Assembly (NCBI GenBank): GCA_035649275.1
Contig: DASRJW010000101.1
Span: 186,001 to 250,000, forward strand
Origin: Candidatus Krumholzibacteriia bacterium
Lineage (GTDB): Bacteria > Krumholzibacteriota > Krumholzibacteriia > G020349025
Length of the DNA stretch: 64,000 bases
Reading direction: 5' to 3'
This document shows, piece by piece, positions 8,874 through 16,799 of the stretch. Below the pieces are notes generated by a model. The model worked only from the letters and a program-made list of their open reading frames with translations, was not told where the DNA came from and ran no database searches. Within the stretch, counting starts at the first letter, position 1. Every line of letters begins with the position of its first letter. The translations under genes were made by a program, and so were the position numbers.

Positions 8874-11395
8874 CGGCGCCTCCGCGGCCGGCGCCGCCGC
8901 AGCACGTCACCATCTTCTTCGTCGTCGTCCGCCAGGCCCTGGGTCGGGGGCCGCCCGCTCACGGTGTCGCTCGCCTCGACGTATTCCTTGATCTCCTCGG
9001 CCAGCTCGGTGAGGGCGCCGTCCACGATGCCGTGCACCGTGTCGCGTTCGTACCCGCTCTTCGTCCGCCGTCCGGCCTTGACACCAGTGAGGATCTCCAG
9101 GCCCTGGTCGACGCTGCGCACCGCATGGAGGTGGAACTTGCCGGCTCGCACCGCCGCCACCACGTCCTTGCGCAGCATGAGTTCCGGCGCGTTCGTCCCC
9201 GGGAAGATCACGCCCTGGGTGCCGGTGAGCCCCCGCGCCTTGCAGGTGTCGAAGAAACCTTCGATCTTCTCGTTGATGCCGCCGATGGGCTGGATCTCGC
9301 CCTTCTGATTGATGGATCCCGTCACCGCCAGATCCTGCCGGAGCGGCAGTCGGGCGATGGCGGAAATCAGGGCGAAGAGCTCCGCCGCCGAGGCGCTGTC
9401 GCCGTCCACGCCACCGTAGGACTGCTCGAAAGCGATGCTCGCCGAGAGCGTGAGCGGCCGTTGCTGGGCGTACTTGCCGCGCAGATACCCCGCCAGGATG
9501 AGCATCCCTTTGTCGTGGGTCGAGCCGGAGAGGTTCGATTCCCGTTCGATGTTGATGATTCCCGACCTCCCCATGGAGACCTCGCTGGTGAGACGCGACG
9601 GCCGCCCGAAGGTGTAGTCCCCGAGGTCGAACACGGTGAGGCCGTTCAACTGGCCGATCTTCTTGCCCCGCAGGTCCAGGAGTAGGGCGCCCTCGTTGAT
9701 GGAGCGCTGCACCCGCTCTTCCAGCAGGTTCACCCGCTGCACGCGCTGCTGCAGGGCCTGGTCCACGTGCGCCACACCGATGGTGCGGCTCCGGTTCTTC
9801 TTCGCCCAGTAATGCGCCTCCCGCGCCACATCGGCGATGTCGCTGAAGCGGGTGCTGAGCCGGTCCTGCCGGCCGGCGAAGCGCGCCCCGAATTCCAGAA
9901 TGCCGGCGACGCCGCTCCCATCGAAGGGCAGCAGGTTCTCGCTCTCCGCCAGGGTGGCGAGAAAGCGGGCGTACTGTTGCATGCTGCGCCGCGTCCTGGG
10001 CATGGAAGAGTCGAAGTCCGCCTTCACCTTGAAGATCTTGCGGAACTCGTCGTCGTAGGCGTGCAGCATGCTGTAGGTGAGGACGTCGCCGATGACCACC
10101 ACCTTGACGTCCAAGGTCACCGGCTCCGGCTTGAGAGCCGAGGCGGCGATCAAGGGCGACTCGGGAGGATGGATCTCGGCCTTGCGATTCTTGAGCGTGC
10201 GCTTGAGCAGCGGCCACAGGCCGGGCTCACCGACGTCGTGCAAGTTGAAGACCAGGTAACCGCCGTGCGCCCGCAGCAGGCTGCCGGCGCTGATGCGGGT
10301 GAAATCCGAGCGCCAACCGCCGCTGCGGAGCGGCACGAAGTCCACGCCACCGAAGAGGTTGCGGAGCGTCGGCGACGACTCGATGACCACCGGCGGGCCC
10401 TTGGACTCCGCGTGGTCCACCACCAGGTTCACCTCGTACTCCCGGAGCCGCGGCGTCGGGCCGGTGTCCTCGTCGCCCGAACCTTCCTGCGCGGCGCGGG
10501 CGAACTTGGCGAGGGAATCGAGGATGTGCTCCTGCACCGCGGCGAGATAGGCGAGCAGGCGCGGCAGCTTGGCATACTTCTCCTGCAGTTCCTTGAGCGG
10601 GTCGCGGACGACGAGGGTGGCGAAGTGACGGTCCAGCTTGCGCAGCGATTCGCCGAGCTCCTTCTCGATGCGCCGCCCCTCCTGCAAGACGCTCTGCAGA
10701 CCGACCGTGAGCTTCTCGTACTTCCCGCGCAGGGTCTTGAGCTCGTCGCGGCCGAAGCGGCCCTCGTCAGCCATGTCCTTGAGCCGCTCCATGGGCAGCG
10801 GCTCGCCCGCCACCAAGGCGTGCAGCTCCGCGTGGGTGAGCGCGCCCATCTGGATCTGCACGATGCGGAAGCCCTCTTTCTCGACCCGCCCCTCGAACTC
10901 CTTGAACGCCGCGCGACCGCGCTCCTTGAAGACCTCCAACGTCCGCCGGTGGCGCGTCTGGTAGGCCTCGCTTTCGAAGACTTCCGGCAGGCTGCGCCGG
11001 ACGAACTCCATCAGGTCGCGCATGTCCTGGCGCAGCATGCGGCCGGTGCCGGCGGGAAGTTGCAAGGCCCACGGCTCTTCCGGTCGCTCGAAGTTGTGGA
11101 CGTAGCAGAGATCGGGCGGCACCGGGCCGGTCACGTGCAGCTCTTCGAAGAGCCGGCAGATCGTCGTCGTCTTGCCCGTGCCCGTGAGGCCGACGACGAA
11201 GATGTTGTACCCCGGGCTTTGGATCTCGAGTCCCAAGCGCAGCGCCGCCAGGGCCTTGGGCTGGCCGTAGATCTCCGGCCGGGTCGGGAGCGCGCGGGTG
11301 TCGCGGAAACCGAGCTGGCGCGGCGCACAGGTCCAGCGCAGCTTGGCGGCAGGCAGCTCGGGGTGACGCCGGGCTCTCTTCAAGCGTGGTTCCAT
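8870..11395 (-). CDS. LonB-like ATP-dependent protease (Lon-related, YcbZ/AAA_32 type)
   Basis: An 841-residue AAA+ protease related to E. coli YcbZ and LonB. An N-terminal ATPase module carries the Walker A GLTGTGKTTT near residues 69-78. A long helical insertion follows (about 110-330), then a region with the conserved GDVLTYSMLHAYDDEFRKIF. The C-terminal Lon protease domain has the catalytic serine in GGVDGDSASAAEL (about 668) and lysine in GGINEKIEGFFD (about 711). It ends in an acidic then Arg-rich tail. The start is set at ATG 11395, 92 bases from the tRNA-Leu 3' end. A longer in-frame reading would start 66 bases upstream, adds no homology and has no ribosome site. It is coupled to the M42-like peptidase gene downstream. 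Confidence 0.9.
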   Translation of the reverse strand: MEPRLKRARRHPELPAAKLRWTCAPRQLGFRDTRALPTRPEIYGQPKALAALRLGLEIQSPGYNIFVVGLTGTGKTTTICRLFEELHVTGPVPPDLCYVHNFERPEEPWALQLPAGTGRMLRQDMRDLMEFVRRSLPEVFESEAYQTRHRRTLEVFKERGRAAFKEFEGRVEKEGFRIVQIQMGALTHAELHALVAGEPLPMERLKDMADEGRFGRDELKTLRGKYEKLTVGLQSVLQEGRRIEKELGESLRKLDRHFATLVVRDPLKELQEKYAKLPRLLAYLAAVQEHILDSLAKFARAAQEGSGDEDTGPTPRLREYEVNLVVDHAESKGPPVVIESSPTLRNLFGGVDFVPLRSGGWRSDFTRISAGSLLRAHGGYLVFNLHDVGEPGLWPLLKRTLKNRKAEIHPPESPLIAASALKPEPVTLDVKVVVIGDVLTYSMLHAYDDEFRKIFKVKADFDSSMPRTRRSMQQYARFLATLAESENLLPFDGSGVAGILEFGARFAGRQDRLSTRFSDIADVAREAHYWAKKNRSRTIGVAHVDQALQQRVQRVNLLEERVQRSINEGALLLDLRGKKIGQLNGLTVFDLGDYTFGRPSRLTSEVSMGRSGIINIERESNLSGSTHDKGMLILAGYLRGKYAQQRPLTLSASIAFEQSYGGVDGDSASAAELFALISAIARLPLRQDLAVTGSINQKGEIQPIGGINEKIEGFFDTCKARGLTGTQGVIFPGTNAPELMLRKDVVAAVRAGKFHLHAVRSVDQGLEILTGVKAGRRTKSGYERDTVHGIVDGALTELAEEIKEYVEASDTVSGRPPTQGLADDDEEDGDVLRRRRPRRRR

Positions 11396-11487
11396 CGGAT
11401 CCAGCGGCCGAGGAGGCCCGAGCCGAGCGCGGCTACGGCGATCGCCGACGCACGCCGGCATGTTGGAGAAAGAGCAGGCGATCGAGT

Positions 11488-11574
11488 TGGTGCCGAAGGC
11501 GGGACTCGAACCCGCACGAGGTTTCCCTCACTGCGCCCTGAACGCAGCGCGTCTGCCAGTTCCACCACTTCGGC
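11488..11574 (-). tRNA. tRNA-Leu (anticodon CAG)
   Basis: Read on the minus strand this is an 87-base class II tRNA including encoded CCA. The acceptor arm pairs GCCGAAG with CTTCGGC. The anticodon arm has stem CTGCG/CGCAG around loop TTCAGGG, giving anticodon CAG at 11538-11540. A long variable arm (GAGG/CCTC) and a GGTTCGAGTCC T-arm follow. The discriminator base is A at 11491, with CCA complemented by 11488-11490. The large variable arm plus A73 is diagnostic of leucine. Confidence 0.97.
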
Positions 11575-11791
11575 ACCCGGAACATCGCGGCCCGCGGACG
11601 GCGCCGGACAGGAACGAACCTCTTGCATCCGGGGCGTGCGGCGGATTCTACGGAACCCCCGGGAAGGGTGTCAACGACCCACACAGCAACGCATCGCGCA
11701 GCGCCGCTTCGGGTTGCACCGTTCGGCCGCTTGCCGGCCGCGCCGCGGCCTGCTACGTTGCCGGTGCCGGCGAGAACAACCGAGGGGTGCC

Positions 11792-12280
11792 GTGGGCGAT
11801 ACGAACGGCAAGGCGGCCGAACGCGGCATCAAGATCGTCACCACCAACCGCAAGGCCCATTACGACTACCACATCCTCGACCGCATCGAGGCCGGCATCG
11901 CCCTCCAGGGCACCGAGGTGAAATCGCTCCGGGCCGGGCGGATCAACCTCAAGGACAGCTACGCCGAGTTCCGGGATGGCGAGCTCTTCCTGGTGGGTGC
12001 GCACATCAGCCCCTACGAGCAGGGGAACCGCTTCAATCACGACCCGGAGCGGGAGCGCAAGCTCCTCCTCCACCGGCGCGAGATCCTGCGCTACGGGCTG
12101 AAGGCGCGGGAGAAGGGGCTCACCATCGTGCCCCTGCGCGTTTACTTCAAGGACCGCCGGGTCAAGGTGGAGCTGGCCTTGGTGAAGGGCAAGAAGTCCT
12201 ACGACAAGCGCGCCGCCATCGCCCAGCGGGAGGCGAAGCGCGACGTCGATCGCGCCTTGAAGGAGGCGAAGCAGGGATGA
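11792..12280 (+). CDS. smpB: SsrA-binding protein SmpB
   Basis: RNA-binding partner of tmRNA in trans-translation, which rescues stalled ribosomes. It is 162 residues, the usual size. The family signatures are KAHYDYHILDRIEAGI, LQGTEVKSLRAG, ISPYEQGNRFNHDP and the C-terminal GKKSYDKR with a basic tail rich in Arg and Lys. The start is GTG at 11792, preceded by GAGGGG at 11782-11787. It overlaps the amidase gene downstream by four bases (ATGA), so the two are translationally coupled. No ssrA gene is visible in the window. Confidence 0.97.
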   Translation: MGDTNGKAAERGIKIVTTNRKAHYDYHILDRIEAGIALQGTEVKSLRAGRINLKDSYAEFRDGELFLVGAHISPYEQGNRFNHDPERERKLLLHRREILRYGLKAREKGLTIVPLRVYFKDRRVKVELALVKGKKSYDKRAAIAQREAKRDVDRALKEAKQG

Positions 12281-13782
12281 AGCGGGGATGGCAGCTGGCT
12301 TGCGCCCTCTTCTGCCTGGCGACGGCCCCGGCCGGGGCCGAAGTCCTGCAGGTGCGCTTCGAGGACGGGCGCCCCGCCGCCGAGCTCGGCCTCCAGCGTC
12401 TGGAAGCTGCGAGCCTCGAATGGTACGTGGCTGCCAACGATGTGGTGCGGGCCCTGGGCCTGGAGCGCTTCTGGAAGCCCGAGACCGGCAAGCTCGTCAT
12501 CAAGATCGGCGAGACGAAGCTGCAAGTGACCGTGGACACCCGGCTCGTCGTCGTGGGGGACGACGACGTGCTGCTCCACCTGCCAGTGCGCTATCGCGCC
12601 GGCAGCGTCTACCTGCCGCTCGAATTCCTGGAGACCGTCCTCGCTCCCGCCGCGGGGCCCAGCTGGCACTTCGATCGCAGTCGACTGCAGCTCACGGTGG
12701 GCGGTGGTGGCGCCGATGTGCTCGGCATCGACTACGAGACCGTATCGGGGGATACGGAGGTGCGCTTGCATCTGGCTCGCTCCTTCCAGCATCGAGTGCA
12801 AGCGACCTCGAAGGAGCTCGTGCGCGTCCGCCTCTTCGACGCCGTGGTGAACCCGCTGGCTCTGGTGGGAGATGCGCCGGCACCGCTCGTCCGCCGCCTG
12901 CGCGCCGAGCAACGCGGCAGTGAAGCGTTGCTCTACCTGGAACTGGACCCCAACGTGGACGGCTTCGATGCCAGCACCCGGGACGGCGGCCGCACGCTGG
13001 TGATCCTGTTGCGGCGCGGGCTGGAGCCCACGCCGCAGCCCGAGTTCAAGCTGCCCGAGACCGCCCAGCGCGAGAGCTTTCGTCCCGAAGGCGCGGCTCG
13101 CCGCGGTTGCAGCGTCCTCCTCCTCGACGCCGGCCATGGCGGCGACGACGCCGGCGTGCGCGGCTCCGGACTGGTGGAGAAGGACCTGACCTTGGAGCTC
13201 GCCAACCGGTTGCGGCCGCAGCTCGAAGCGGCGCTACCGCTCCGCGTCGAGCTCCTGCGCAGCAGCGACCGCAGCATCACCGACGAAAGACGAGCCGAGC
13301 TGGCGAACAAGAGTGGCGGCGACATCCTGGTCAGCCTGCACTGCAACGGCGCCTTCTCTCCGGGAGCGAGTGGCTTCGAAGTGCTCTTCGTCGGTCCCCA
13401 CACCGTGGGGAACCGGGCGCAGACGGCGGCGGCGGGGAACTTCCTGCCCTGGCAGAACGCGCAGGGCCCCTATGCGACGCGCAGCCAGCAACTGGCCCAG
13501 GTGCTACAAACGGAGCTCGGGAAACGCCTGTCGCTACCGAATCGCGGCGCGCGCGAAGCCAACCTGACCTTTCTCCGCGGCGTCGCTATGCCCGCCGTCG
13601 TGGTGGAGGTAGGATTCTTGACCAACGCCGGCGAGGCAGGCACGTTGCAATCGCCGGAGTACGCGACGCAACTCGCCGCCGGCATCGCCGCCGCGGTGCA
13701 ACGCCTCTGCGACCGCTCCGCCGCCGAGGGCGAGCGCATGGGGTGGGTCGACGAGCCGGAGAGCGAGGCGGCGAAACGCTGA
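12277..13782 (+). CDS. N-acetylmuramoyl-L-alanine amidase (Amidase_3) with copper-amine-oxidase-like N-domain
   Basis: Periplasmic cell-wall hydrolase that cleaves the amide between N-acetylmuramic acid and the stem peptide. It is 501 residues. A signal peptide (about 1-20, ending in PAGA) is followed by a stalk-like domain with the beta-rich VYLPLEFLETVL (about 30-145), a middle AMIN-like region, and the catalytic domain (about 275-485). Zinc ligands are the His of LLLDAGHGGDDAG (about 287), the Glu of VEKDLTLEL (about 300) and the His of SLHCNGAF (about 355). The catalytic Glu is in VVEVGFLTNAGE. The start is ATG at 12277, coupled to smpB. Cluster order amidase-GerMN-rph-rdgB is a recurrent arrangement in bacteria, from general knowledge. 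Confidence 0.92.
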   Translation: MKRGWQLACALFCLATAPAGAEVLQVRFEDGRPAAELGLQRLEAASLEWYVAANDVVRALGLERFWKPETGKLVIKIGETKLQVTVDTRLVVVGDDDVLLHLPVRYRAGSVYLPLEFLETVLAPAAGPSWHFDRSRLQLTVGGGGADVLGIDYETVSGDTEVRLHLARSFQHRVQATSKELVRVRLFDAVVNPLALVGDAPAPLVRRLRAEQRGSEALLYLELDPNVDGFDASTRDGGRTLVILLRRGLEPTPQPEFKLPETAQRESFRPEGAARRGCSVLLLDAGHGGDDAGVRGSGLVEKDLTLELANRLRPQLEAALPLRVELLRSSDRSITDERRAELANKSGGDILVSLHCNGAFSPGASGFEVLFVGPHTVGNRAQTAAAGNFLPWQNAQGPYATRSQQLAQVLQTELGKRLSLPNRGAREANLTFLRGVAMPAVVVEVGFLTNAGEAGTLQSPEYATQLAAGIAAAVQRLCDRSAAEGERMGWVDEPESEAAKR

Positions 13783-13796
13783 GGGGAGGAAAGGGG

Positions 13797-14405
13797 ATGC
13801 AGGGGATGCAAGGGGAAGAGGAAAGGGAGAGGGGAGGACGCAGCCCGGGACAGCGGCGGCTGCTGTTCTGGAGTTTCGTCGTCGTGCTCTTGGGGGCGGC
13901 AGGAGTCCTCCTCTTCTGGCCGCACGGGCCGCTCCAACCGGAGAGGGAGGAAACCAGCACCAGCAGCCCCGAACCGGGGAAGGCGGAGCAGGCCCTCCAG
14001 CTCTATTTCGCCGATGACGAAGCGCAGAATCTGGTGAGCGAGCGCCGCGCGCTCCCCGAGCGCGCCTCCCTGGAGGAGAGCGTCGAGGCCGCCATTGCTG
14101 CGCTCGTGGCCGGCCCAGAGGAGGAGCACCACAATTCGGTCTTTCCCAAGGAAGCGCGGCTGCTGCAGACCTACTACACCGAGTCGACGCGCACCCTCTT
14201 CCTCGATTTCAACCACGCCCTGGTGGACCGGCATCCTGGCGGCAGCACGGCGGAGTACCTGACGCTCGGAGCTCTGGTGCGCACGGTGGCCGCCAACTTC
14301 CCGCAGGTGACGCGCCTGCAGATCCTGGTGGACGGCCAGGCCATCGACACGCTGGCAGGACACTTCGACACCTCGAAACCGATCGAGGTGTCCGACTGGC
14401 AGTGA
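13797..14405 (+). CDS. GerMN-domain protein
   Basis: A 202-residue protein with one N-terminal transmembrane anchor (hydrophobic run [19 protein letters not shown]), a Pro/Ser/Glu linker and a GerMN domain from about residue 60. It shows the typical [13 protein letters not shown], a middle [17 protein letters not shown] and the late [12 protein letters not shown]. GerMN domains occur in spore-germination GerM but also widely in non-spore-formers, as periplasmic proteins linked to cell-wall hydrolases. Coupling to the amidase here fits that role. The start is ATG at 13797 after GGGGAGGAAAGGGG; a second in-frame ATG nine bases on is possible. The short run of GGGGATGCA repeats around the start could shift initiation. 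Confidence 0.85.
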   Translation: MQGMQGEEERERGGRSPGQRRLLFWSFVVVLLGAAGVLLFWPHGPLQPEREETSTSSPEPGKAEQALQLYFADDEAQNLVSERRALPERASLEESVEAAIAALVAGPEEEHHNSVFPKEARLLQTYYTESTRTLFLDFNHALVDRHPGGSTAEYLTLGALVRTVAANFPQVTRLQILVDGQAIDTLAGHFDTSKPIEVSDWQ

Positions 14406-14440
14406 GGGCGCGGCGAGGCGCCTGCGGCAGGGGAGGACGC

Positions 14441-15154
14441 ATGCAGCGACCGGACGGGCGCGCTCCCAGGGCGCTCCGCAGCCTCGAGATCCAGCGGGGT
14501 TTCCTGCGCAATGCCGAGGGCTCGGCGCTGGTGAAGATGGGGAATACCCACGTGCTCTGCGCCGCGAGCATCGAGCCGAGCGTGCCGCCGCACCTGCGGG
14601 GCTCCGGGACCGGGTGGGTGACGGCGGAATACGCCATGCTCCCGCGCAGCACAAACACGCGCACGGTGCGGGAAGCCGTGCGCGGGCGCCTCGGCGGGCG
14701 CACCCAGGAGATCATGCGCCTCATCGGCCGGAGCCTGCGCGCCGTCGTCGATCTGCGCGCCGTCGGCGAGCGCACCATCTACCTGGACTGCGACGTCATC
14801 GAAGCCGACGGCGGCACGCGTACGGCGGCGGTGAACGGTGCTTGCGTGGCCTTGCACGATGCCTTGAGCCAGCTGGAGCTGCAAGCGCATCCCATGCGCG
14901 AGCTCGTTGGCGCGGTCAGTGTGGGCCTGCATCAGGGTGAACCGCTCCTCGATCTCTGCTACGAGGAAGACGTCGCCGCCACGGTGGACATGAACGTGAT
15001 CATGGCGGAGGCGGGCCGCTTCATCGAATTGCAGGGCACCGCCGAAAAAGAACCCTTCGGCATGGACTCCCTCCTCGCCCTCCTCGATTGCGCCCGCAAC
15101 GGCATCGCCGAGATCCACGCGGCGCAGCGCCGGGCCCTCGGCAGGCCCGCATGA
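14441..15154 (+). CDS. rph: Ribonuclease PH
   Basis: Phosphorolytic 3'-5' exoribonuclease that trims tRNA 3' ends. It is 237 residues, the family norm. The block order is family-typical: [74 protein letters not shown] and [17 protein letters not shown]. The start is ATG at 14441 with GGGGAGG ten bases upstream. An earlier in-frame GTG at 14402 would add 13 unsupported residues. The gene overlaps rdgB by four bases; the rph-rdgB pairing is common. Confidence 0.97.
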   Translation: MQRPDGRAPRALRSLEIQRGFLRNAEGSALVKMGNTHVLCAASIEPSVPPHLRGSGTGWVTAEYAMLPRSTNTRTVREAVRGRLGGRTQEIMRLIGRSLRAVVDLRAVGERTIYLDCDVIEADGGTRTAAVNGACVALHDALSQLELQAHPMRELVGAVSVGLHQGEPLLDLCYEEDVAATVDMNVIMAEAGRFIELQGTAEKEPFGMDSLLALLDCARNGIAEIHAAQRRALGRPA

Positions 15155-15777
15155 GGGTGCTCTGCCTCTCGACGCGGAACCACCACAAGCTGGAGGAGGT
15201 CGCCGCCATCCTGGAGGCTCTGGGGGTGCGGGCGACGCTGCGAAGCTGCGACGATTTCCCTCACTGTCCGGAGGTCGTGGAGGACGGCGCGACGCTGGAG
15301 GCGAACGCCACGAAGAAGGCGCGGGAGCTCTGCGCCTGCACCGGTCTCGTGACCTTGGCCGACGACACGGGTCTCGAGGTCGACGCGCTGGGTGGTGCGC
15401 CGGGGGTCATCTCGGCGCGCTGGGCCGGTCCTGGCTGCACCTTCGCCGACAACATCGCCAAGCTTCTGCGCGAGCTCCGCGACGTCCCGGAAGAACGGCG
15501 CACCGCGCGCTTCCGCTGTTGCATCGCCCTTGCCAGCCCTGCCACGCCGGGTGAGGTGACGCGGGTCCAGCTCTTCGAAGGCCGTATCGAGGGCCGCATC
15601 ACCATGGCCGCCCGTGGTCAGGGTGGCTTCGGCTACGACTCGGTGTTCCTGGTCGAGGGAGAGCGCCGCACTTTGGCGGAACTTTCATTGGCGGCGAAGA
15701 ATTCCCTCAGTCACCGGGCCCGCGCCCTGGCCGCGGCGCGGGAGGCGATCGTGCTAGAATTGTCCGCGCGGGCCTAG
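15151..15777 (+). CDS. rdgB: XTP/dITP diphosphatase (RdgB/HAM1)
   Basis: House-cleaning nucleotide pyrophosphatase that hydrolyses ITP, dITP and XTP to monophosphates, preventing incorporation of deaminated purines. It is 208 residues. Signatures are [12 protein letters not shown] (family T-x-N-x-x-K), [29 protein letters not shown] with the acidic metal site, SARWAGPG, and [10 protein letters not shown] near the C-terminus. The start is ATG at 15151, four bases into the rph stop. It is probably the last gene of the smpB-amidase-GerMN-rph-rdgB run; a 71-base gap separates it from the thioredoxin-like gene. Confidence 0.96.
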   Translation: MRVLCLSTRNHHKLEEVAAILEALGVRATLRSCDDFPHCPEVVEDGATLEANATKKARELCACTGLVTLADDTGLEVDALGGAPGVISARWAGPGCTFADNIAKLLRELRDVPEERRTARFRCCIALASPATPGEVTRVQLFEGRIEGRITMAARGQGGFGYDSVFLVEGERRTLAELSLAAKNSLSHRARALAAAREAIVLELSARA

Positions 15778-15848
15778 GTTTTGCAATTGCTCCCTCAGGC
15801 CAGCACCCGCCTGCGGCGCCTGACCGACCCCTGGAAAGGACGCCCCTC

Positions 15849-16406
15849 ATGCGACGATTGATTGGTTTGTCCGCCGCTGGCCTCACGCTCGCGATAGCGC
15901 TCGAGGCAGGTGCCATCGGCCCGGGCGATCCAGCTCCGGATTTCAGCCTCCAGGACATCCAGGGGAACTCGATTGCCCTTTCCGACTACCCCGGACATGT
16001 CGTTCTCCTCGCCCTCATCGGTTACGGCTGAAGCCAGTGTCGGGCGGCCGGTTCGGACGTCGAGCGTATCTGGCAGGATTTCAAGGGCCCCCGCTTCCAA
16101 GCCTTGGCGTTGGACTGCTGGAACGGGACCATCGCAGGGGTGCAAAGCTTCATCGAGTACACGGGTTACACCATCCCGGTGCTCCGGAATGCGGGCTACC
16201 TCCAATACACAGGCCCCGGCCTCTATGGCATCTACTACGACAACTATGTCGTCATCGACGCCCGGGGAATCGTGCGCTACACATCCGTGGGGGAAGCGTA
16301 CGGTCAGAAGGGTCGCTTCGACGACGCCCATCTCCGCGCCGCGATCCAGCAGGCCCTCCCGGTCGAGAGCCATACCTGGTCGAAGGTGAAGGCTCTTTAT
16401 CGTTGA
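15849..16406 (+). CDS. Candidate selenoprotein: secreted thioredoxin-fold (TlpA/AhpC-like) protein with UxxC active site
   Basis: Read through one TGA at codon 61 (16029-16031), the frame gives a 185-residue thioredoxin-fold protein. It has a signal peptide (about 1-22), the redoxin motif GDPAPDFSLQDIQG, then HVVLLALIGYG followed by the TGA-coded residue, SQ and Cys64. Downstream are a strand/helix region with the cis-Pro segment YTIPVLRN, and NYVVIDARGIVRY. The TGA falls exactly at the first Cys of the family CxxC, so translation as selenocysteine (UxxC) is the simplest reading. Codon usage and homology continue uninterrupted on both sides. The C-terminus ends in TWSKVKALYR, shared with the beta-helix protein at 44787. 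The alternative is a nonsense mutation. No selA/B/C/D gene is in the window. Confidence 0.72.
16039..16058 (+). promoter_or_regulatory. Possible bacterial SECIS hairpin just after the in-frame TGA
   Basis: Starting seven bases after the TGA, GTCGGGC can pair with GTTC-G-GAC. The stem is GTC/GAC, a bulged G, then GGGC/GTTC with two G-U wobbles, closed by a five-base loop GGCCG that begins with GG. Bacterial SECIS elements sit directly downstream of the UGA and need G near the start of the apical loop, which is seen here. The stem is weak, and the loop lies about 14 bases after the TGA, slightly closer than in E. coli fdhF. An alternative small hairpin (CCG-GTT-CGG, 16048-16056) competes with it. 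By-eye folding only. Confidence 0.35.
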
Positions 16407-16517
16407 GTGGAACGAGCCGCGCGGCCTCGAGCGTGGAAGGCAAGACCTCCCGAGGTCTCGCCTCCACTCCAGTGCGCTTGACCCATCGCATCCCCCCGTC
16501 TAGCCTCTCGTCCCAGT

Positions 16518-16594
<77 letters not shown>

Positions 16595-16799
16595 CCTCTC
16601 CCGTCCGGAATCCCTCGGCTCTCCCCAGGAAAAACCGCCTCTTTTCATGTCCTTTGTTCGCTCCGGAATACGCTTCCGTTAGTAAGTAGGTAAACGGAGC
16701 CAGCGCCGGCCCGACCCAAGGAAGAGGGCCGGCCCCGGATCGCTGGAGTCCGGAACCCCGGTTCAGGATCAAGGGATCCTGGAGGAGCGAAGGCACGGC

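Noticed and set aside
8870-11461. Start of the LonB-like gene at 11461
   Set aside because: This start gives 22 Arg/Pro-rich residues without homology and comes within 27 bases of the tRNA 3' end; ATG 11395 fits better.
9767-11790. Very long plus-strand frame opposite the LonB-like gene
   Set aside because: It is an antisense shadow that runs into the real smpB frame; only the last 162 codons encode a protein (SmpB).
16029-16031. TGA in the thioredoxin-like gene as a simple nonsense mutation (pseudogene)
   Set aside because: Possible, but the codon coincides exactly with the first active-site cysteine and the frame stays intact on both sides for the full domain, so a selenocysteine reading is preferred.
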